Shown one piece after another: positions 34,681 to 47,449 of a DNA stretch of 64,000 nucleotides; within the stretch, counting starts at the first letter, position 1; each line of letters begins with the position of its first letter. The notes below the pieces were generated by a model. The model did no database searches. It was not told the DNA's origin and worked only from the letters and a program-made list of their open reading frames with translations. Origin of the DNA: Wolfiporia cocos (Eukaryota > Basidiomycota > Agaricomycetes > Polyporales > Phaeolaceae). The position numbers and the translations under genes were made by a program. Where the stretch lies: positions 5,186,249-5,250,248 of the forward strand of contig JACCLO010000002.1 of the NCBI GenBank assembly GCA_029448655.1, written 5' to 3'.

Positions 34681-37267
34681 TAGTGTTGCCGAAGTTCGGT
34701 TCAGTTCAGGTTCAGGGGGGTCTGGGGCTGAACCTAGAACTGAACCGACTGCAGGGAGCCTGAACCTGAACCTGAACCTGGACTGAACCTGCTGAACTGG
34801 TTCAGCAGGTTCGGTTCACGGTTCGAACTAGGTTCGAACCACTAAATGACTTGCTTTTCTAGAATGTAAAAATAATATTGAGTCCACTGGAGTAACCAAT
34901 GTGCTGCAAAATAAATGTGCCATAGACATTAGAACCATGTGAGAACACCAAGACGTGACCAAACACGCATCACAATGACGCAGAATGCACCACGGAAAGT
35001 CAGCTGGTAGGCAGAATGCCCATCCGAGGTGGTTTAGTCACAGCTCGACCGATCGTGATCGACCTCGATCGTGCTCACACAGTGAACGTTGAACCTTCAC
35101 TGGTTTGCGCACAATCTGAAATGTCGCAAAAGCCCTGCGGACACTCTCTGGCTGCCCATCTAGTCAAAGACAGATACTATCCGACATTTCTCTGACACAA
35201 GCGCAACCTTAAGACACACACCGGGGGAAGGTGGGTCGCATGAAAGCGCCTTCCTGGTCCGGGCATCTCAAGGCACAAAAGGCCAAGACAAGTCTGAGGT
35301 TTTACGCTCAAGACTGTCCGGCATATATACTCCTAAACTATTTGTACATGTTTGTGTACGGTGGCTCAGAGGCCTCTACGTACTGGTATCTAACTGGCTA
35401 TGAGCTATGTGCCGGTAATGGCATCGGAGCGCTGGGGTACGCGAGAATGTCCATGGCGACGTAGCGTATAAGGGGCGGATCTAATGAGTAGCCAATCGGT
35501 CGGGTTCGATCAGTGGTTCTCGTCGATCGTGGATGCGCCGGTAATGGCGGGGTTCTAAGTCCGTGATCGGGCGTGGTCTGCCACGATCGGGGTATAGCGC
35601 TCTGTGACTGGTAGGGTTCTCAGTCGTGCAGAGCCTGGAGTTATTATCCCTGCCTGGTGTACTCGTAGGTCAGGGTGCGTAAGGGGTATAGTATAATGTC
35701 TATGCCAGTAATGGCGAGTGTCCGTGCGGTGGGGACGCGAGGCGGTAGGTTTAGTGTTCTGGGTCATGTGCGAGTGTAGGTCGTGCCCCTAGTCGGCGTA
35801 TAGCGTATTGTACGGTGGCGGTTTAGCCTGAGTGTGTGCGCAAGGCGTACCGTCGTGCTATCGTAGCCTGTTGGACTCTAGGGGTCGACTCGTGACTCCG
35901 GGGTTTAGGGACTAGGCAGCGTATGGCTCATGCTGCCGGGACTTGGACTGAGTTTAGGGTTAGATAGCGTTGCCGTGGGGTTCCAGCTGGGCTCGGATAG
36001 AGTGCTGTAGCGTGCGTACGGCGTGAGTGGGGTGTCAACCTAGGGTGTTCTACTAGGCTTTGAAATTGGCTTGTGACATTCTCTAGGCTCTCTAGCATAG
36101 ACAGGTCTGTCCCAACCTCGACTGCTTTCCTATAGCTTTTTCCATGTCTTGCCTCTCTAACCTCTGCGCACCACCTTAGATCTACGGTCTATCGGTCTCG
36201 TAAAATAACTTTCTAGTATTCCAGGACAATCTTCACTGTTTCAGGGTTCGTCTCCGACTTGTCTAGCTTATAGGGTGCATACTCAAATTTTAGGGCACTC
36301 AAAATGTTGTAGAAAACCTGATAGCTCTCTATGTATTTAGGCGATGTGCAGATACGAGAAAATACATTGATTACTGCCAAGACGAAGTTAGACGAAGAGC
36401 TGTACTCGAGGCGTTCGCTCAGGACTTAGGGAATCAGTTACCAATGTTTTGATTTGAATTCTATTATTCCTGATCCATTCAACGTAACGCCGCCATTTGG
36501 ATCGCTACAAGCTGCGTGTCTCCTGGGTACATTGCTCGCCATCGACCCATTAAACACCTCACCTATCATGGCACATCCTGACCTGCCCGGAGGGAAATAT
36601 TTTTCTGACAACACCAAACTTCAAGTTCTGCAGTGCCTCTATTTGGTGTCTATTGGGCTGCTACATTCCAAATTGGCTCTTAGTCTTCTTTACAGTGGTA
36701 AAACATAATTTTTGATGCACAATAGTCACTCAAGGCAGCAAATCTGAGCAGTTCAGTAATCAGAATCCATGAGCAGAATGAGTGTGAATTAGCCTGAGAC
36801 AGCTCTGTATATAACCTAGGTTCATGGATATGAAGTGAAACATTGTGAACTACATTTTTTACTTCATCTGACAGCAGTGAATGTAGCCCAGTGCCAAAGA
36901 AAGCACAGTACTTCCAACATGGGGCTGAGCTCTCACCATATTCCGGGGAGACTGGAGTATATCAGTGCTGATGCTTGCCATTGTGAAGCCAGTTATCCAT
37001 AGCTTACTGCAACAATACTATAGCAAAGATGGCAAGAATATGATTGTAATTTATGCTTATCCACCAGCAGTTGCCAAGAATATGTTAATGCTAAGTGGTT
37101 CAAGGTTCAGTCCGGTTCGAACCTGGTTCAAGGGTACCCATGGCCCCCCTGAACCAAGAACCGAACCTTGACATCCTACCCTGAACCGGACCTGGACTGA
37201 ACCTGAACCTAGGTTCGGTTCCGGCGGTTCAGGTTCCGAACCTTGGTTTTGAACTTCGGCAACACTA
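34681..37267. mobile_element. hAT-like element or inverted MITE pair with GGTTC/GAACC ends
   Basis: The ends TAGTGTTGCCGAAGTTC (34681) and its exact inverse (37251-37267) bound the region. Each end continues for about 165-175 bp as dense GGTTC/GAACC words and closes on its inner side with (T)AGTGGTTC-type sequence (34844 and about 37092). TAGTG ends are typical of hAT elements. The 8-bp flanks (GGCACCAT and GGGGACAC) do not match well, so it may be two separate short elements facing each other. The interior has no transposase. Confidence 0.5.
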
Positions 37268-38158
37268 GGGGACACCAATGGGGACATGAATGACTGATGC
37301 ACAGCAGGCCATGCCATAAGCTTTGACTACTGTTGCTGATCATAACTCATCATGAGAGTATGTAATCAGTCGGCAATCAACGTGATTATGACATAGTCAA
37401 TGAGAGCTGCGTATTTCAGAGAGTACAGGCAACTTGAGATGCGGTGCCAGTGTGGATGTGAATGATGACGCGCCCAACATAGAGGAACGAGATCGATGAG
37501 ACTCAACTCCCTCGCGACCGATTGCTCCTATTCTATGGATTTCTTGTCCCTTCGCCATCCCATCAATATCCAGTCGCGGCCTCGACACCTTGTACCACTC
37601 ATATACTCTTATGATTCCCATTGAACCTTATGGTGTGATTTTACTTAACTGTACTGTATGTTGCGATTCGGGAACGGCGGGCTGCCGCTGCCTCGCATCA
37701 GGGGATGTCGGCGCACTAGCAAACTTGGTATTCACTTTCCCAACTTCGCTTATGTCACTAGTATAGTCTACTCTACGCCAAGCACCCTGTAGCACACTAG
37801 TACATACTTAGTCCGTCGTAGCTACACTTATCCCTTCTGCGCAAGAGCCGGGAGCCCCAGAGGCGCACAAATAGTCAGGGATAGCCATGTGCTACTGGTT
37901 CATGATATATGGCTATTATCTTGAAATTAGAGAGGACGTTCTCAGTCGCATCACTGTCGATCATGATTTCAGCGACCATAGTCTGACGGATGCCGCCCTC
38001 TCGTGATGTGGCGATTAGGGCATTCAATGCTTATTGTAGGCTATGTCAAGACAGGATTGCCTGTTGTCTGGCATCAGGCTGGTATTGGACACGTTCCTTC
38101 ATAGCTCAATTGTGTTCAAATTTCGTATCCTTTCAAATGCGTAGAACGATGCAGGTGG
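37268..38158. other. No gene recognised
   Basis: This is the 3' flank of the P450 gene. Short open frames show no known motif. Confidence 0.5.
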
Positions 38159-40514
38159 TTACGCATGGTCTCGACGAGATACAACCAACGGCAGTTCCGG
38201 CTTTGCACCATCTATGCCAACAGTCGGGAATCGAACGGCTGCAAGATTCCACACAATATCCTTGCTGGTACTCGTGAGGGAGAATGATTCGATAAGGACA
38301 CTCAACATCGCCTCTGCGGACATTGTCAGATCACACGTGAAAAGAGCGAGCAATAGACATACTGAGTTCCATTTCCGCAAATTTGAAACCTCTGGCGAGA
38401 ACGATGCTAAGATCCCTCTAACGCATACATTAGATGATAGATTACGTACATGCAGGTCCTGTTACCACCGACAAAAGTCATCCTTCGGTTCACAGTTACA
38501 GCGTATCACCGATCAGTCTTCAACGATGTCTGAAGCAAGTCGCTGACTCACAAGGATGAATATATCCCTGGAATACGTGCATCAGTAACGGTGTTCGGCA
38601 AATCACCTAGCCATCGTTCTGGTTTCCACTCGAAGGCGTCGTCGCCCCAAATTGCTTCGCTTCTATTCATTGCTAAGATGCCGACGAAGATAATGGTTCC
38701 TTTCGGTACGAGTATCTCTGTCATGAGCTTGCCATCGACTCCCCTGATTGGAGTGTCAACTGGCAACATAGTGTCTTTCTGCGTTCTGAGAAATGGGAGT
38801 CAAATTGATATATAAGAGAAGATATCCGCATGCAACAAACTGGCGTGAAACCATGGAGGGCGGAGGATTCCTGCAGAGTGCGTTCAGCAATCTTGAGAAA
38901 GCAAGAACTGTGCACGCACAAGCGCAATGTCTCCTTCACAATAGCATCCAGGTAAGGCAACCTCATGAGATCGTCATACTGCAAGTCGCCTCCATTCTTA
39001 GCTTCCACAATTTCCTTTCTGAGCATCTCTTGTTTTTGTGGATGCTGAGCAAGATATTGGAGAATCTGCGTGAGGATACTGGCAGTAGAGTCGGTGCCTG
39101 CTAGGACGAAGGACCTATGGATTGCCTGATGATGAGAACATCTCAGAAGATATGCGTGACAGACGTACGACATTTGTCCGATGATTTCTTGGTCAGATAG
39201 CCTGTCTTTCGCGTCAGCCTCCATATTTGCTCTCACTAGATGAGATGTTAGCATGCGCGCAAGTTGAACTGGACTCTTCGCAAAGGGCGTACACAAGTAG
39301 CTCATTATATCCTTTCCGTCACCAACAATGGTAGACGATGCGTGTTTTGCACTTTGTAATTCTGCTCTCCTCGACTGCAGAATCTCATTCGACTTGCGAT
39401 CCATAGTATCGACTATAGCTAGAAGATCTTGGATGTTCTTGTTAGGCAGTAACTCCAGTACGCGCCGTCGAAACGCGGAAGATCCGATCTTCACCAGGTA
39501 TGGTGTAAGCTGTCGAATAGAGCCTATACGTGAAAGCGTGGGGCTGACATTGCACGTCAGCTCGATATCCGAATTTCTAACATCAAACGGACACCTACAA
39601 CACGGATTTTAAGGCACGTGCATAATCGTTCGAAGTGGGCGCTACAATATTTCCAAAAGTATACCCTAGGCCAGCTTGACCGATCAGCTCCAAGGACCCG
39701 CGGTTCATCCACTGGAGGATGTCAAGCTCTTTTGCTTCGTTTCCAACAGTGGCACTTATTGCTTGCTCTAGCTGGGGATGACAAACATTAAACAAACTGG
39801 TAAGTTGTCGATATTACTCGGGACCGACCTGGTTGATGACTTTATAGAACAACGGAAGCATATCCCGCAAGTTTTTTACTGAGAATACAGGGTTCAGCAT
39901 TTTGCGTTGCCGTCGATGCTGATCTCCTGCGTGGGAATCAGCGCGGTTCGGCGACATAGGACATCGAGCAGACCTATTGCAGACATCAAACCGGGACCTA
40001 GTAAGATACGATAGCTCCTGTTTGACGTTAAGAATACGAACAGTCCTAATAGTACATATGCACATACTCAACAATGAAAGATGATTGATCTACTGCAGAG
40101 GGATCGGCGATCAAAAGATGGTGAAGTGCCCTTGGATCCGAGATATAGAGGCATGGTGTCTGAACGTGGATCAGTCTAGGTATGCCGCAGCATGATAAGA
40201 ATAAAAGCCCACGCCGAACGACATTCGAAGTCTCACGACGGCTCCGTACTCCTTCCAGAGCTTCTCATGAAATTGCCATCCCTGTCGATGGTACAATTCA
40301 AAGTAATGCCCTGCATTCAGTAATCATTGTTGGTCAGTCTCGCGGAAGCTATCAGCAATGTAAAAATGCATCAACGCCGGACACCTTTTAGCAACGACTT
40401 CGAAGGAGGCCCTGGGATATTTTCGAGTGGAGACGATCCAAATGCTCTGCGGACTAGCCGCCACAATATAAAAGCAGACAGAGCAGATAGTATGATACGC
40501 AGGAGGGGCAACAT
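38159..40514 (-). CDS. Cytochrome P450 monooxygenase
   Basis: Heme-thiolate enzyme anchored in the ER membrane. The start at 40514 gives a hydrophobic anchor (LLRIILSALSAFILW) and then the proline hinge IPGPPSKSLLKG. Exons continue through LYHRQGWQFHEKLWKEYG, HRRQRKMLNPVFS and WMNRGSLELIGQAGLGYTFG. The I-helix oxygen-activation motif LAGTDSTAS is at about 39080-39110. ExxR (KETLR) is near 38930 and KPERWL near 38615. The heme motif FVGGNRTC, with its cysteine ligand, is at 38450-38480 and is spliced to IGFKFAEMEL. The last exon ends RRDHA and stop at 38159. At least ten short introns are needed. All core motifs are present, so the gene is probably functional. Spliced exon borders near the ExxR exon are my inference. 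Substrate unknown. Confidence 0.88.
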
Positions 40515-41577
40515 CTTGGTTTGCGCGCAAGATATTCCCGCTACGTCAGTAGTGAGGTTCTTATAGCGCAGACGCCTTCGCTACAGCGTCACGTGAAGAT
40601 CATGTGATGGGTACATGTAACGGGCAACGCCGAGCCGGACGGCCTATTTGCGTTTGTTTGTCCCCTGCCAATGCGCCACAACGACCTGTTCCAGCGTCCC
40701 CTTTGCCTACAGCCTTCTTGACATGATAAATCAGTAGCCCAAAAATACACTTGGGATGTAAACGTGATGTACATGAAACGGTGAAATTTTTAGAACGGAT
40801 CTCATCAAGTTATTCTGATTTCTTTCATACCGCCCATACTTCAATGTTTCGTCAGCTCGCCATGCTCATAAAAATATATGCTGGCTTCGTAAATGTCCAA
40901 TTTATGTCTGAAGTAGGTAAATAGGATATGTGATACCACATACACGTCATGGAGTAAGTTGTTAGGTGGTAGTGGTCACAATCCCAGCTGCATGTTATCC
41001 TCCTATGCTATCCAAATCACCGGGTAGGGCTTGAGATTCAGGATCATCTACAGGCATAAAATCATCGCTTGTAGGCTGATTCCCAGTATTGCTGATGTGG
41101 TCTGCAGGAATACTGTCACGGGCAAAAGCTTTCCCTAACGACAACGAGCCTGATCTGGTCCCCCGAGTCCCAAAGCCCAGCCAGGCCCGGATCATACCTT
41201 GGAAGGAACCAGGCAACGCCCAAATTACAACCCACGGGTCCGTTCCCACACGGCCATGATGACCGCTACGTATTTGATATACTACTATGCTTCTATGTTT
41301 CAGAGTCTGGCTTAGACCCCTACCCTAGTCTTGCACCAGACTCCCTAGTTACCATATATGGCCATTATAGTACAAACATGTACAAATGACCTGACAGTAT
41401 AATAGCAGGCCTCGTTCAGCTGGTAACCCCAGTCTGAACTTGGCGTTCATCCACTTCGCTCCCCTCAGTTCGCTCTAAGGTTTTAGTGGCCTTGTCATAA
41501 GTTCAGACTCCCCCTACTGTCAACAATCATCCCGACAGTTTTATTATTTTTACTACAACCCCAAACAGGTCGCCAAA
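40515..41577. other. P450 upstream region and left flank of Element B
   Basis: There is no host gene. At 41410-41510 the minus strand resembles the 163-bp LTR: TCTGAACTTATGACAAGG, then GCCAAGTTCAGA. It is preceded in that orientation by a purine tract (AGTAGGGGGAG). This suggests an inverted LTR fragment next to the start of Element B gag. Confidence 0.45.
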
Positions 41578-44500
41578 ATGATGATCCTATACCTCACCAA
41601 CCCCTCGAGACCAGGGGAAAGATACGCCTTTGATTCTTTTTGTGTACCACTACTCGTTCATGAACCAGGATCATTCACCTCCGTGTTCTACGAGATATGG
41701 AATGCGGAGTACGCAGCGCAGCTTCTACGTCTTCGGATGTGGGAGAAAGATATGGTGATTCAAACCATGTCGCTCGTTACCAACCAGGAAGGCACGCACC
41801 TGGACAAGAGGCTCAATCGACAAAGGAGACGGAAAGTCAATCGAGAGCGCGACACCTTAAGGCAAAGGCACATGAACATGGGCGGCCAAGGTATGTAGGT
41901 GGCATCCTCGACGTCCCCTCACAGTACGCCCTCCGCGTTGAGGAGGAAATGCGCGAGGAGAGAGATGCAGCCGACCGCGAGGAGTACGAGCGGCTGAAGA
42001 AAAAGTTCGAAGGTACGCCCTCACAAGCATACATCGAGGAGGAAGAAGAGGATGACGACGACCGCGGCTACATCACTGCGGGCGACATAGAGCACGACTG
42101 GCCCCTGCGACGGAAACCCTTTGCAGGAGCCGATCCAGGGGATAACCTCCCCCCTCTTTTTAACCTAGACATCAAGGATGACGTAGGCGGGATGAACACG
42201 CAGCAACCTCCCGTCCAAACACACATCACCACACCACCACCAATCGTCCCCGCACCAGAATGGAAGCTGGAGAGAGTCAGGGAAAGATGGGCTGACAAAG
42301 AGTATCCGTCGCGCCCCGCATCTCCTAACTTCACCAACAGGATCGGCCTATACACCAAAGCCCTCCAGAAGGTGGGGTACTGGGACGAGGAGAGAGCCGC
42401 CGACTACGTACATGGCGCTGTTGGGCTACAGCACTGAGAGCAAGAGAAGGCGAAGAAAACAGCAGAAATGCTCGACCCTCTGGACGACGACTCCGACACC
42501 CCGTCGCCCAGCAAACGGATGCCCAATCCACCTCATGCACCGGAACCTAGTCCCCGAACCAGGTCCGGATACCGCCTGCTGGACACGGCACCAGCATACC
42601 AAGGGGAGTTTGATATCCTCAGAATAAACGAACAACGCAGCGTACTGCCTAAATGGCAAATCCCACAGGTTAGTGACCGACACCACAAGACCTACACCCC
42701 TATCCCCACGTCACGAAACCCACCAACTTACACCCAGTCCCGATGACGAACAGTGAAAGAACCACCCATCTTCGACGATGACAAAGTCAAGTTCTGTGAC
42801 TGGTGGATGCGGATGATACAGTACCTGGCATCGCAACGCCAGTACATGGAGACGTCGCACGACCGCATCGAATGCGCGTTGTCGTACATCCGAGGCGACA
42901 AGGTGGACCAATGGTTCACTAATATGTCTGCCACGTACTTCAACGAGGAAACCAGGTGGTGGGAGATCCACTTTAATTTCTTCAAACAGGAGCTCTTCAC
43001 CAGGTTTGAGGACCCTGACAGGGAAAAGCGGGTGCGGCGACAACTCACTGCCCTCAAAATGATCTTCGGTAAGTCAAACGAATACTTCACCGAGATCGAA
43101 ACACTGTGCCGGGAGGCAGGAGTCGACATGGACAATGAGCTTGTCCTACAAGCAATCAAAAAGAATGTACCGTCCTCCGTCTATGAGCCGGTATACGCAT
43201 CTTTCTCGACGCAGCGCGACTTCCACCACCACAAGATCCCGGTACCTAAGAAGTACCAAGCCTGGAAGGAGGCCATCATGGACTTCGACCAGGCCTTGTG
43301 GCGACGAGCCCAGGATTGTGCGGAGCAGAAGGGAGATGAGGCAAAGACCAAGGGTAAGGAGAAAAAGAAAGACTCCAACACCCCCAAGAAGGTCTACGAC
43401 TCACCCGCCGCCAACCGCCAGTGCAAGTTCTGCGGCAAGAAAATGGGTGAGAAACCCACCTCCGCCTGCACCTCACCAACCTGGCATATCCCCATGCGCG
43501 ACGCAGGATATAAGTACACGCCAGGCAAGACATACGCGGCTGCCACCAGCAGCACCACTCAAAATCGGCCATCCGGCTCAAAGCCCGCTAAGCAGCAGCT
43601 TCGAGAGCTAACCGACGAAGAGTGGCAGCGTATGGCTGCCGAATACGAAGTGGAGTCGAACGACTCCAAGAAGGCAGAGGTAAGTAAGATCACCTCGAAT
43701 TGTTTTCATCTTCTCAACGTTGAAGAAGTAAGTGACGATGATGACCAAGAAGTGTACGGCTCCGCGGTGGACATTATGAGTCAAGCGGGGGGCTCAGATT
43801 ATTCAGACGACGATGAGAGCTCTGTATGCAGTGAGGATTCCTTTTGTACAGCCCAAGAGGAGCTCCGTGAATCCACGGCTCGCCCGGGGGTTAAACCGGG
43901 GCTTAATTCCTCTTTAGACGAAAAAATGAATGTGGGTACAAACCCCATCATCGTCTCTGAGGATATTGAGATGAAAGACGCTGACGACCAACCTAAGAAA
44001 AGGAAGGTTCATCGTGTCAAGAAAAAGACAGAAACGCTGGACATCTATTTAGATGATCCACGAGCTACAGCTCCAGAGCAGAAGAGCGACGAAGCAGCCG
44101 GATATGATTTATATTTGGCTGAAGAAACCATCGTCCCTGCTCATGGAAAAGAAAACATCGACACTGGCATAAAAATAAGGATGCCCGATGGAGTCTACGG
44201 TCGCATTGCCCCTAGATCAGGGCTTGTGAACAAAGGAATTGACGTCTTGGCCGGTGTAATCGATCAAGATTACACTGGCCGACTGGTCGTAATGCTAATA
44301 AATCATTCCAATACAGACTTAGTCATCAACTACAAGGATAGAATCGCCCAGCTGATTCTAGAACAAAACAAAAATCCACACATCAAAATAGTCAAGCGCA
44401 TTCACGAGACAACGCGCGGTACAGCAGGTTTCGGATCCACAGACAAGATCCGAGGAAGCCACGTCGTGTTTGGACAAGGAAGACGTGGACGACAGATAGC

Positions 44501-45183
44501 AGTCCCCGTCATGATTCATAGTCCCCACGAATGCACCATCACAACAACAGCACTAATCAACTCGGGATCTACGGGATCGGTGGTCGACTATGAGTTCACC
44601 CAGAAACACGAACTCAACATCCAACCATTGGAAAGACCGGTATGCGTACAGAACGCTGACGGAAGTCCCAATGGTGGAGGCACCATGACACACTACGTCG
44701 AGATGCAAATCCAAATTGGTACGCACCTCGAAAATCGACGATTTAATGTGAGCAAGCTAGGCTCGCACGACATATTCTTAGGGTTTGATTGGTTGGAACA
44801 ACACAACCCGACCATTGATTGGAGGAAAAAGGCGATCGATTTTGACAAGTGCGATTGCAAACACAAACACCTCGAGGAGGGTGACCAAGTATTCATGATC
44901 GACACCACGGTATGGCTCAGATACACCAGCAAATGCAAAGAACACATTCGCAACCGGCTTGAGGTATGGGAGGCAGGGGAGACCGCACTACGAGGTGATG
45001 TCTACCCCATTACTCCGGAACAAATTGCTGCTGTAAAAGCCACAGAAATGGACATCGCAGCGAAGAAAACAACGGAAGCAAAGATGTTCGAGGAGGTTGT
45101 CCCCGAACACCTACAAGACTTCCGAGACATCTTCGAAGAAGGCGAGTTCGACAAACTCCCCGACCGACGACCATGGGACCATG
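41578..45183 (+). pseudogene. Element B: Ty3/Gypsy gag-dUTPase-protease fragment, truncated
   Basis: The frame opens at 41578, shifts near 41890, and then stays in one frame to 45183 with TGA stops at 42435-42437 and 42744-42746. The gag domain starts near 42753 (FCDWWMRMIQYLASQRQYM). A Cys-rich segment (CKFCGKKMGEKPTSAC) and an acidic linker follow. The dUTPase (about 44080-44445) has AAGYDLY, APRSGL, GVIDQDYTG, DRIAQLI and RGTAGFGST, and lies before the protease. The protease reads ALINSGST where the family has Asp-Ser/Thr-Gly, so its catalytic residue is lost. The frame is cut at the start of RT (RRPWDHV) by the LTR at 45184. RT, RNase H and integrase are absent. No LTR of its own can be defined. 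Confidence 0.85.
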
Positions 45184-45803
45184 TGTCACAAGAATTCTCC
45201 TAGTTTCCCTATATTTCTTACTATTTTTCCGGCAATTCTACGAATTATCTACGACTTTCTAGACCAATAACTAGCTTATCCGGTTCATAAGTCAACAGTT
45301 ACATACGTGCCGAATGATGGCCGCGTTATCTCCCGTAACGACGGTCTTATCTTATCACTAGTAGTTACCATCAGTCACATGTCTAGTTCTAGCCAATCGG
45401 ACATTCCGTCCGGAAGCCGTCAGCCTATAAACGTCAGCGGACTGGGCTTTGGTCACGCCCTGTCTTTGTAATGACAAGAGCGCAAAACGCCATTCGTGCG
45501 GCCTATGCCGCCTTTCTATATCCCGGTTTTGATCGGCATATGTATTTATTGCGTATTACTCAGTACTTAGGTACCTGGGGACTTGTACATACAAATACGG
45601 ATATTAGTATTACCTAATAGGACTGTTAGGGGTCTTATTTATCATGTATATATACTAGCCTTGCTGAGCGCTATTGCCTCAGTTCTATTCATTGCATTCA
45701 TACTATCGAGTAACATTCGTGACGTATCCTGCTTAACAGCTACTACCTTTCGCCTAACCAGCAAAACCTTCAAGAATAACTAGTAAGTTGTTATCTTGTG
45801 TTA
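45184..45803 (+). repeat. 5' LTR of Element C
   Basis: TGTCACAAG...CTTGTGTTA. It contains CCTATAAACG at about 45425 and a weak GGGC/GCCC hairpin after it. It matches 54770-55388. Confidence 0.93.
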
Positions 45804-46390
45804 TATGAATAGAACTCGCTTTCGCCCCCACCCTCTTTGAGGGTCTGGGATTTTTTCTTCTTAGGGGTTTTCGTCGCCGTCTGCGCACCCCCACTTGCCG
45901 CCAGGCAGCGGGGTATCCTTAGTGGGTTCTGGGGGACCGCCTTCGGGCAAATAGCCAGACTGTAGGCTTAAGCGGAACCGGGGACTGGCTGACAAGCCTT
46001 TCCCCATATGTTGGGAATCGATGGCAACGGTGTAACCTCTTGACCGAGCCGGAGATGACCTTCTCGCCTATCCCCAGGTGTACAGGGGCCACTCTATTTA
46101 GAGTAGGGATGGTGGGCACGAGTTGCCCTGCCTAGAACCGCTGCCGATACGGCTTCAGAACGATGGAGTTCTGGCCTTGGCGCCCTCTAAGTCCCTCAGG
46201 GCATGGGTTTGGTTTTAACACTGGCAGCCACCTAACTGGAGTGAGGCGTGGGCACATGCGGGGTGTAATACCCCAAATCCTGCATTCCCAGGCGTCAAGG
46301 GAAGACGACCTGCTGTATCCCCCACCTGGTAGCGTGAGAGAGACGCAATCCAGTCGCCGACACTAACTCCGGTCGAGGGCGGAGCGCCCA
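45804..46390 (+). other. Element C leader, GC-rich and hairpin-prone
   Basis: There are nearly 600 bases without a gene between the 5' LTR and the first ORF. Several short self-complementary stretches are visible, for example ACTCTATTTAGAGT near 46092. This could be a structured 5' leader (packaging or ribosome entry), but no known RNA family is recognised. Confidence 0.4.
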
Positions 46391-47314
46391 TTGACGCCGG
46401 AGGATAAGCGCACGACACATCAAGAAGCGACGATAAGCCCCGACAGAAGACCGCGTGAATTTTCCACTAGAATAGCTTACTTAGACTTCTTTTACGTAGT
46501 CATGCCGAAAGCACCACGTTTCACGGTTACTCCGAGAAACGCCGCTATGGGGGAGCGCGAGGAATGGCATATTGCCTCCTATAAATCGCTCGAAGACCGC
46601 ATCTCTGCGGTCACAGCCCCAAAGCGAGGAAAGTCCCGAAAGGGCAACAACGTCTTCTACAAGAAGCCAGCCGACCCGGAGGAGATCCGAAGGGTCAACC
46701 ACGAGGCCGCCCTCGCCGATATTAGGCAAAAGAAGCTCGACAAGCTTTTCCGACAGAAGGAGAAGCTCGAGGCTCGGATCCAAAAACAGAGCCTGGATCA
46801 GCTGATTGCCGAGGCGGCCAGGAAGAGGGTTGAGGATGAGAGAATGGTGAGGAGTCTTCGGGAGCGCATCCAGCCCCCAAAGAAGTCGTTGTTGGAGAGA
46901 GTGGAGGAGCTTAGAATGCCAGCCGAGTGGGTCGAGAAGCAGGGTCTTGCGAACCCCAAGGACGTCCACTGTACGGAGAAAAAGTGGGACTGGTTTTTGG
47001 ACGTCGACAAGCAGATGAACGCCGCCCACAAAAACCTTTTCCGGCTATGGAAAGTCCCCAACGCAACCACCACGGCCCCCATAATAGCGAAATTCACCAC
47101 GCTAATCACCAACTTCGACAATCTTTCCACACACCTGGAGCAAAGGGTCCATCAGGACTCCATGAAGAACGAAGATCTCCGCCGCCTCGAAAAATATCTC
47201 AGGAGGGTGGAGCACGTTTTTGGAGACCTAGACGTGAAACAGCATGTTACGTACTTAAAAACACATCTAGTACATAGCGGTCTCAACTTCAACCTTGGCA
47301 AACCCCAGCTGTAG
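46391..47314 (+). CDS. Element C ORF-1, coiled-coil basic protein of unknown function
   Basis: The frame is 307 codons from 46391; the ATG at 46502 (MPKAPRFTVTP) gives 270 codons and may be the real start. The middle is rich in Lys, Arg and Glu with a heptad look (KKLDKLFRQKEKLEARIQKQ), so a coiled coil is likely. The C-terminal third is helical (LRRLEKYLRRVEHVFGDLDV). It has no zinc knuckle, signal peptide or enzyme motif. It lies between the 5' LTR and gag in the element's own orientation and has no stops. I do not recognise a family. The frame looks maintained, which favours a real element-encoded protein over chance. Confidence 0.65.
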   Translation: MTPEDKRTTHQEATISPDRRPREFSTRIAYLDFFYVVMPKAPRFTVTPRNAAMGEREEWHIASYKSLEDRISAVTAPKRGKSRKGNNVFYKKPADPEEIRRVNHEAALADIRQKKLDKLFRQKEKLEARIQKQSLDQLIAEAARKRVEDERMVRSLRERIQPPKKSLLERVEELRMPAEWVEKQGLANPKDVHCTEKKWDWFLDVDKQMNAAHKNLFRLWKVPNATTTAPIIAKFTTLITNFDNLSTHLEQRVHQDSMKNEDLRRLEKYLRRVEHVFGDLDVKQHVTYLKTHLVHSGLNFNLGKPQL

Positions 47315-47449
47315 TAGATAGAAAGTCCTGAAAAGGCATATTTTCTTTGGTGCACGGCATTGATTGCGAAAAAGTCCTGAAAAGGCACTTTTTTCCTGAA
47401 TTATCGTTTAAGGAAGAAAATAACTCAAGCTGACGAATACTGTCCAGCA

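Noticed and set aside
41880..41930. Intron in Element B gag (GTATGT to CCCTCACAG)
   Set aside because: Joining these sites does not connect the two frames; a frameshift mutation explains the break better.
45804..46390. Ribozyme or other known structured RNA in the Element C leader
   Set aside because: Many hairpins are possible, but I could not match any known catalytic core by eye; a covariance-model search would be needed.
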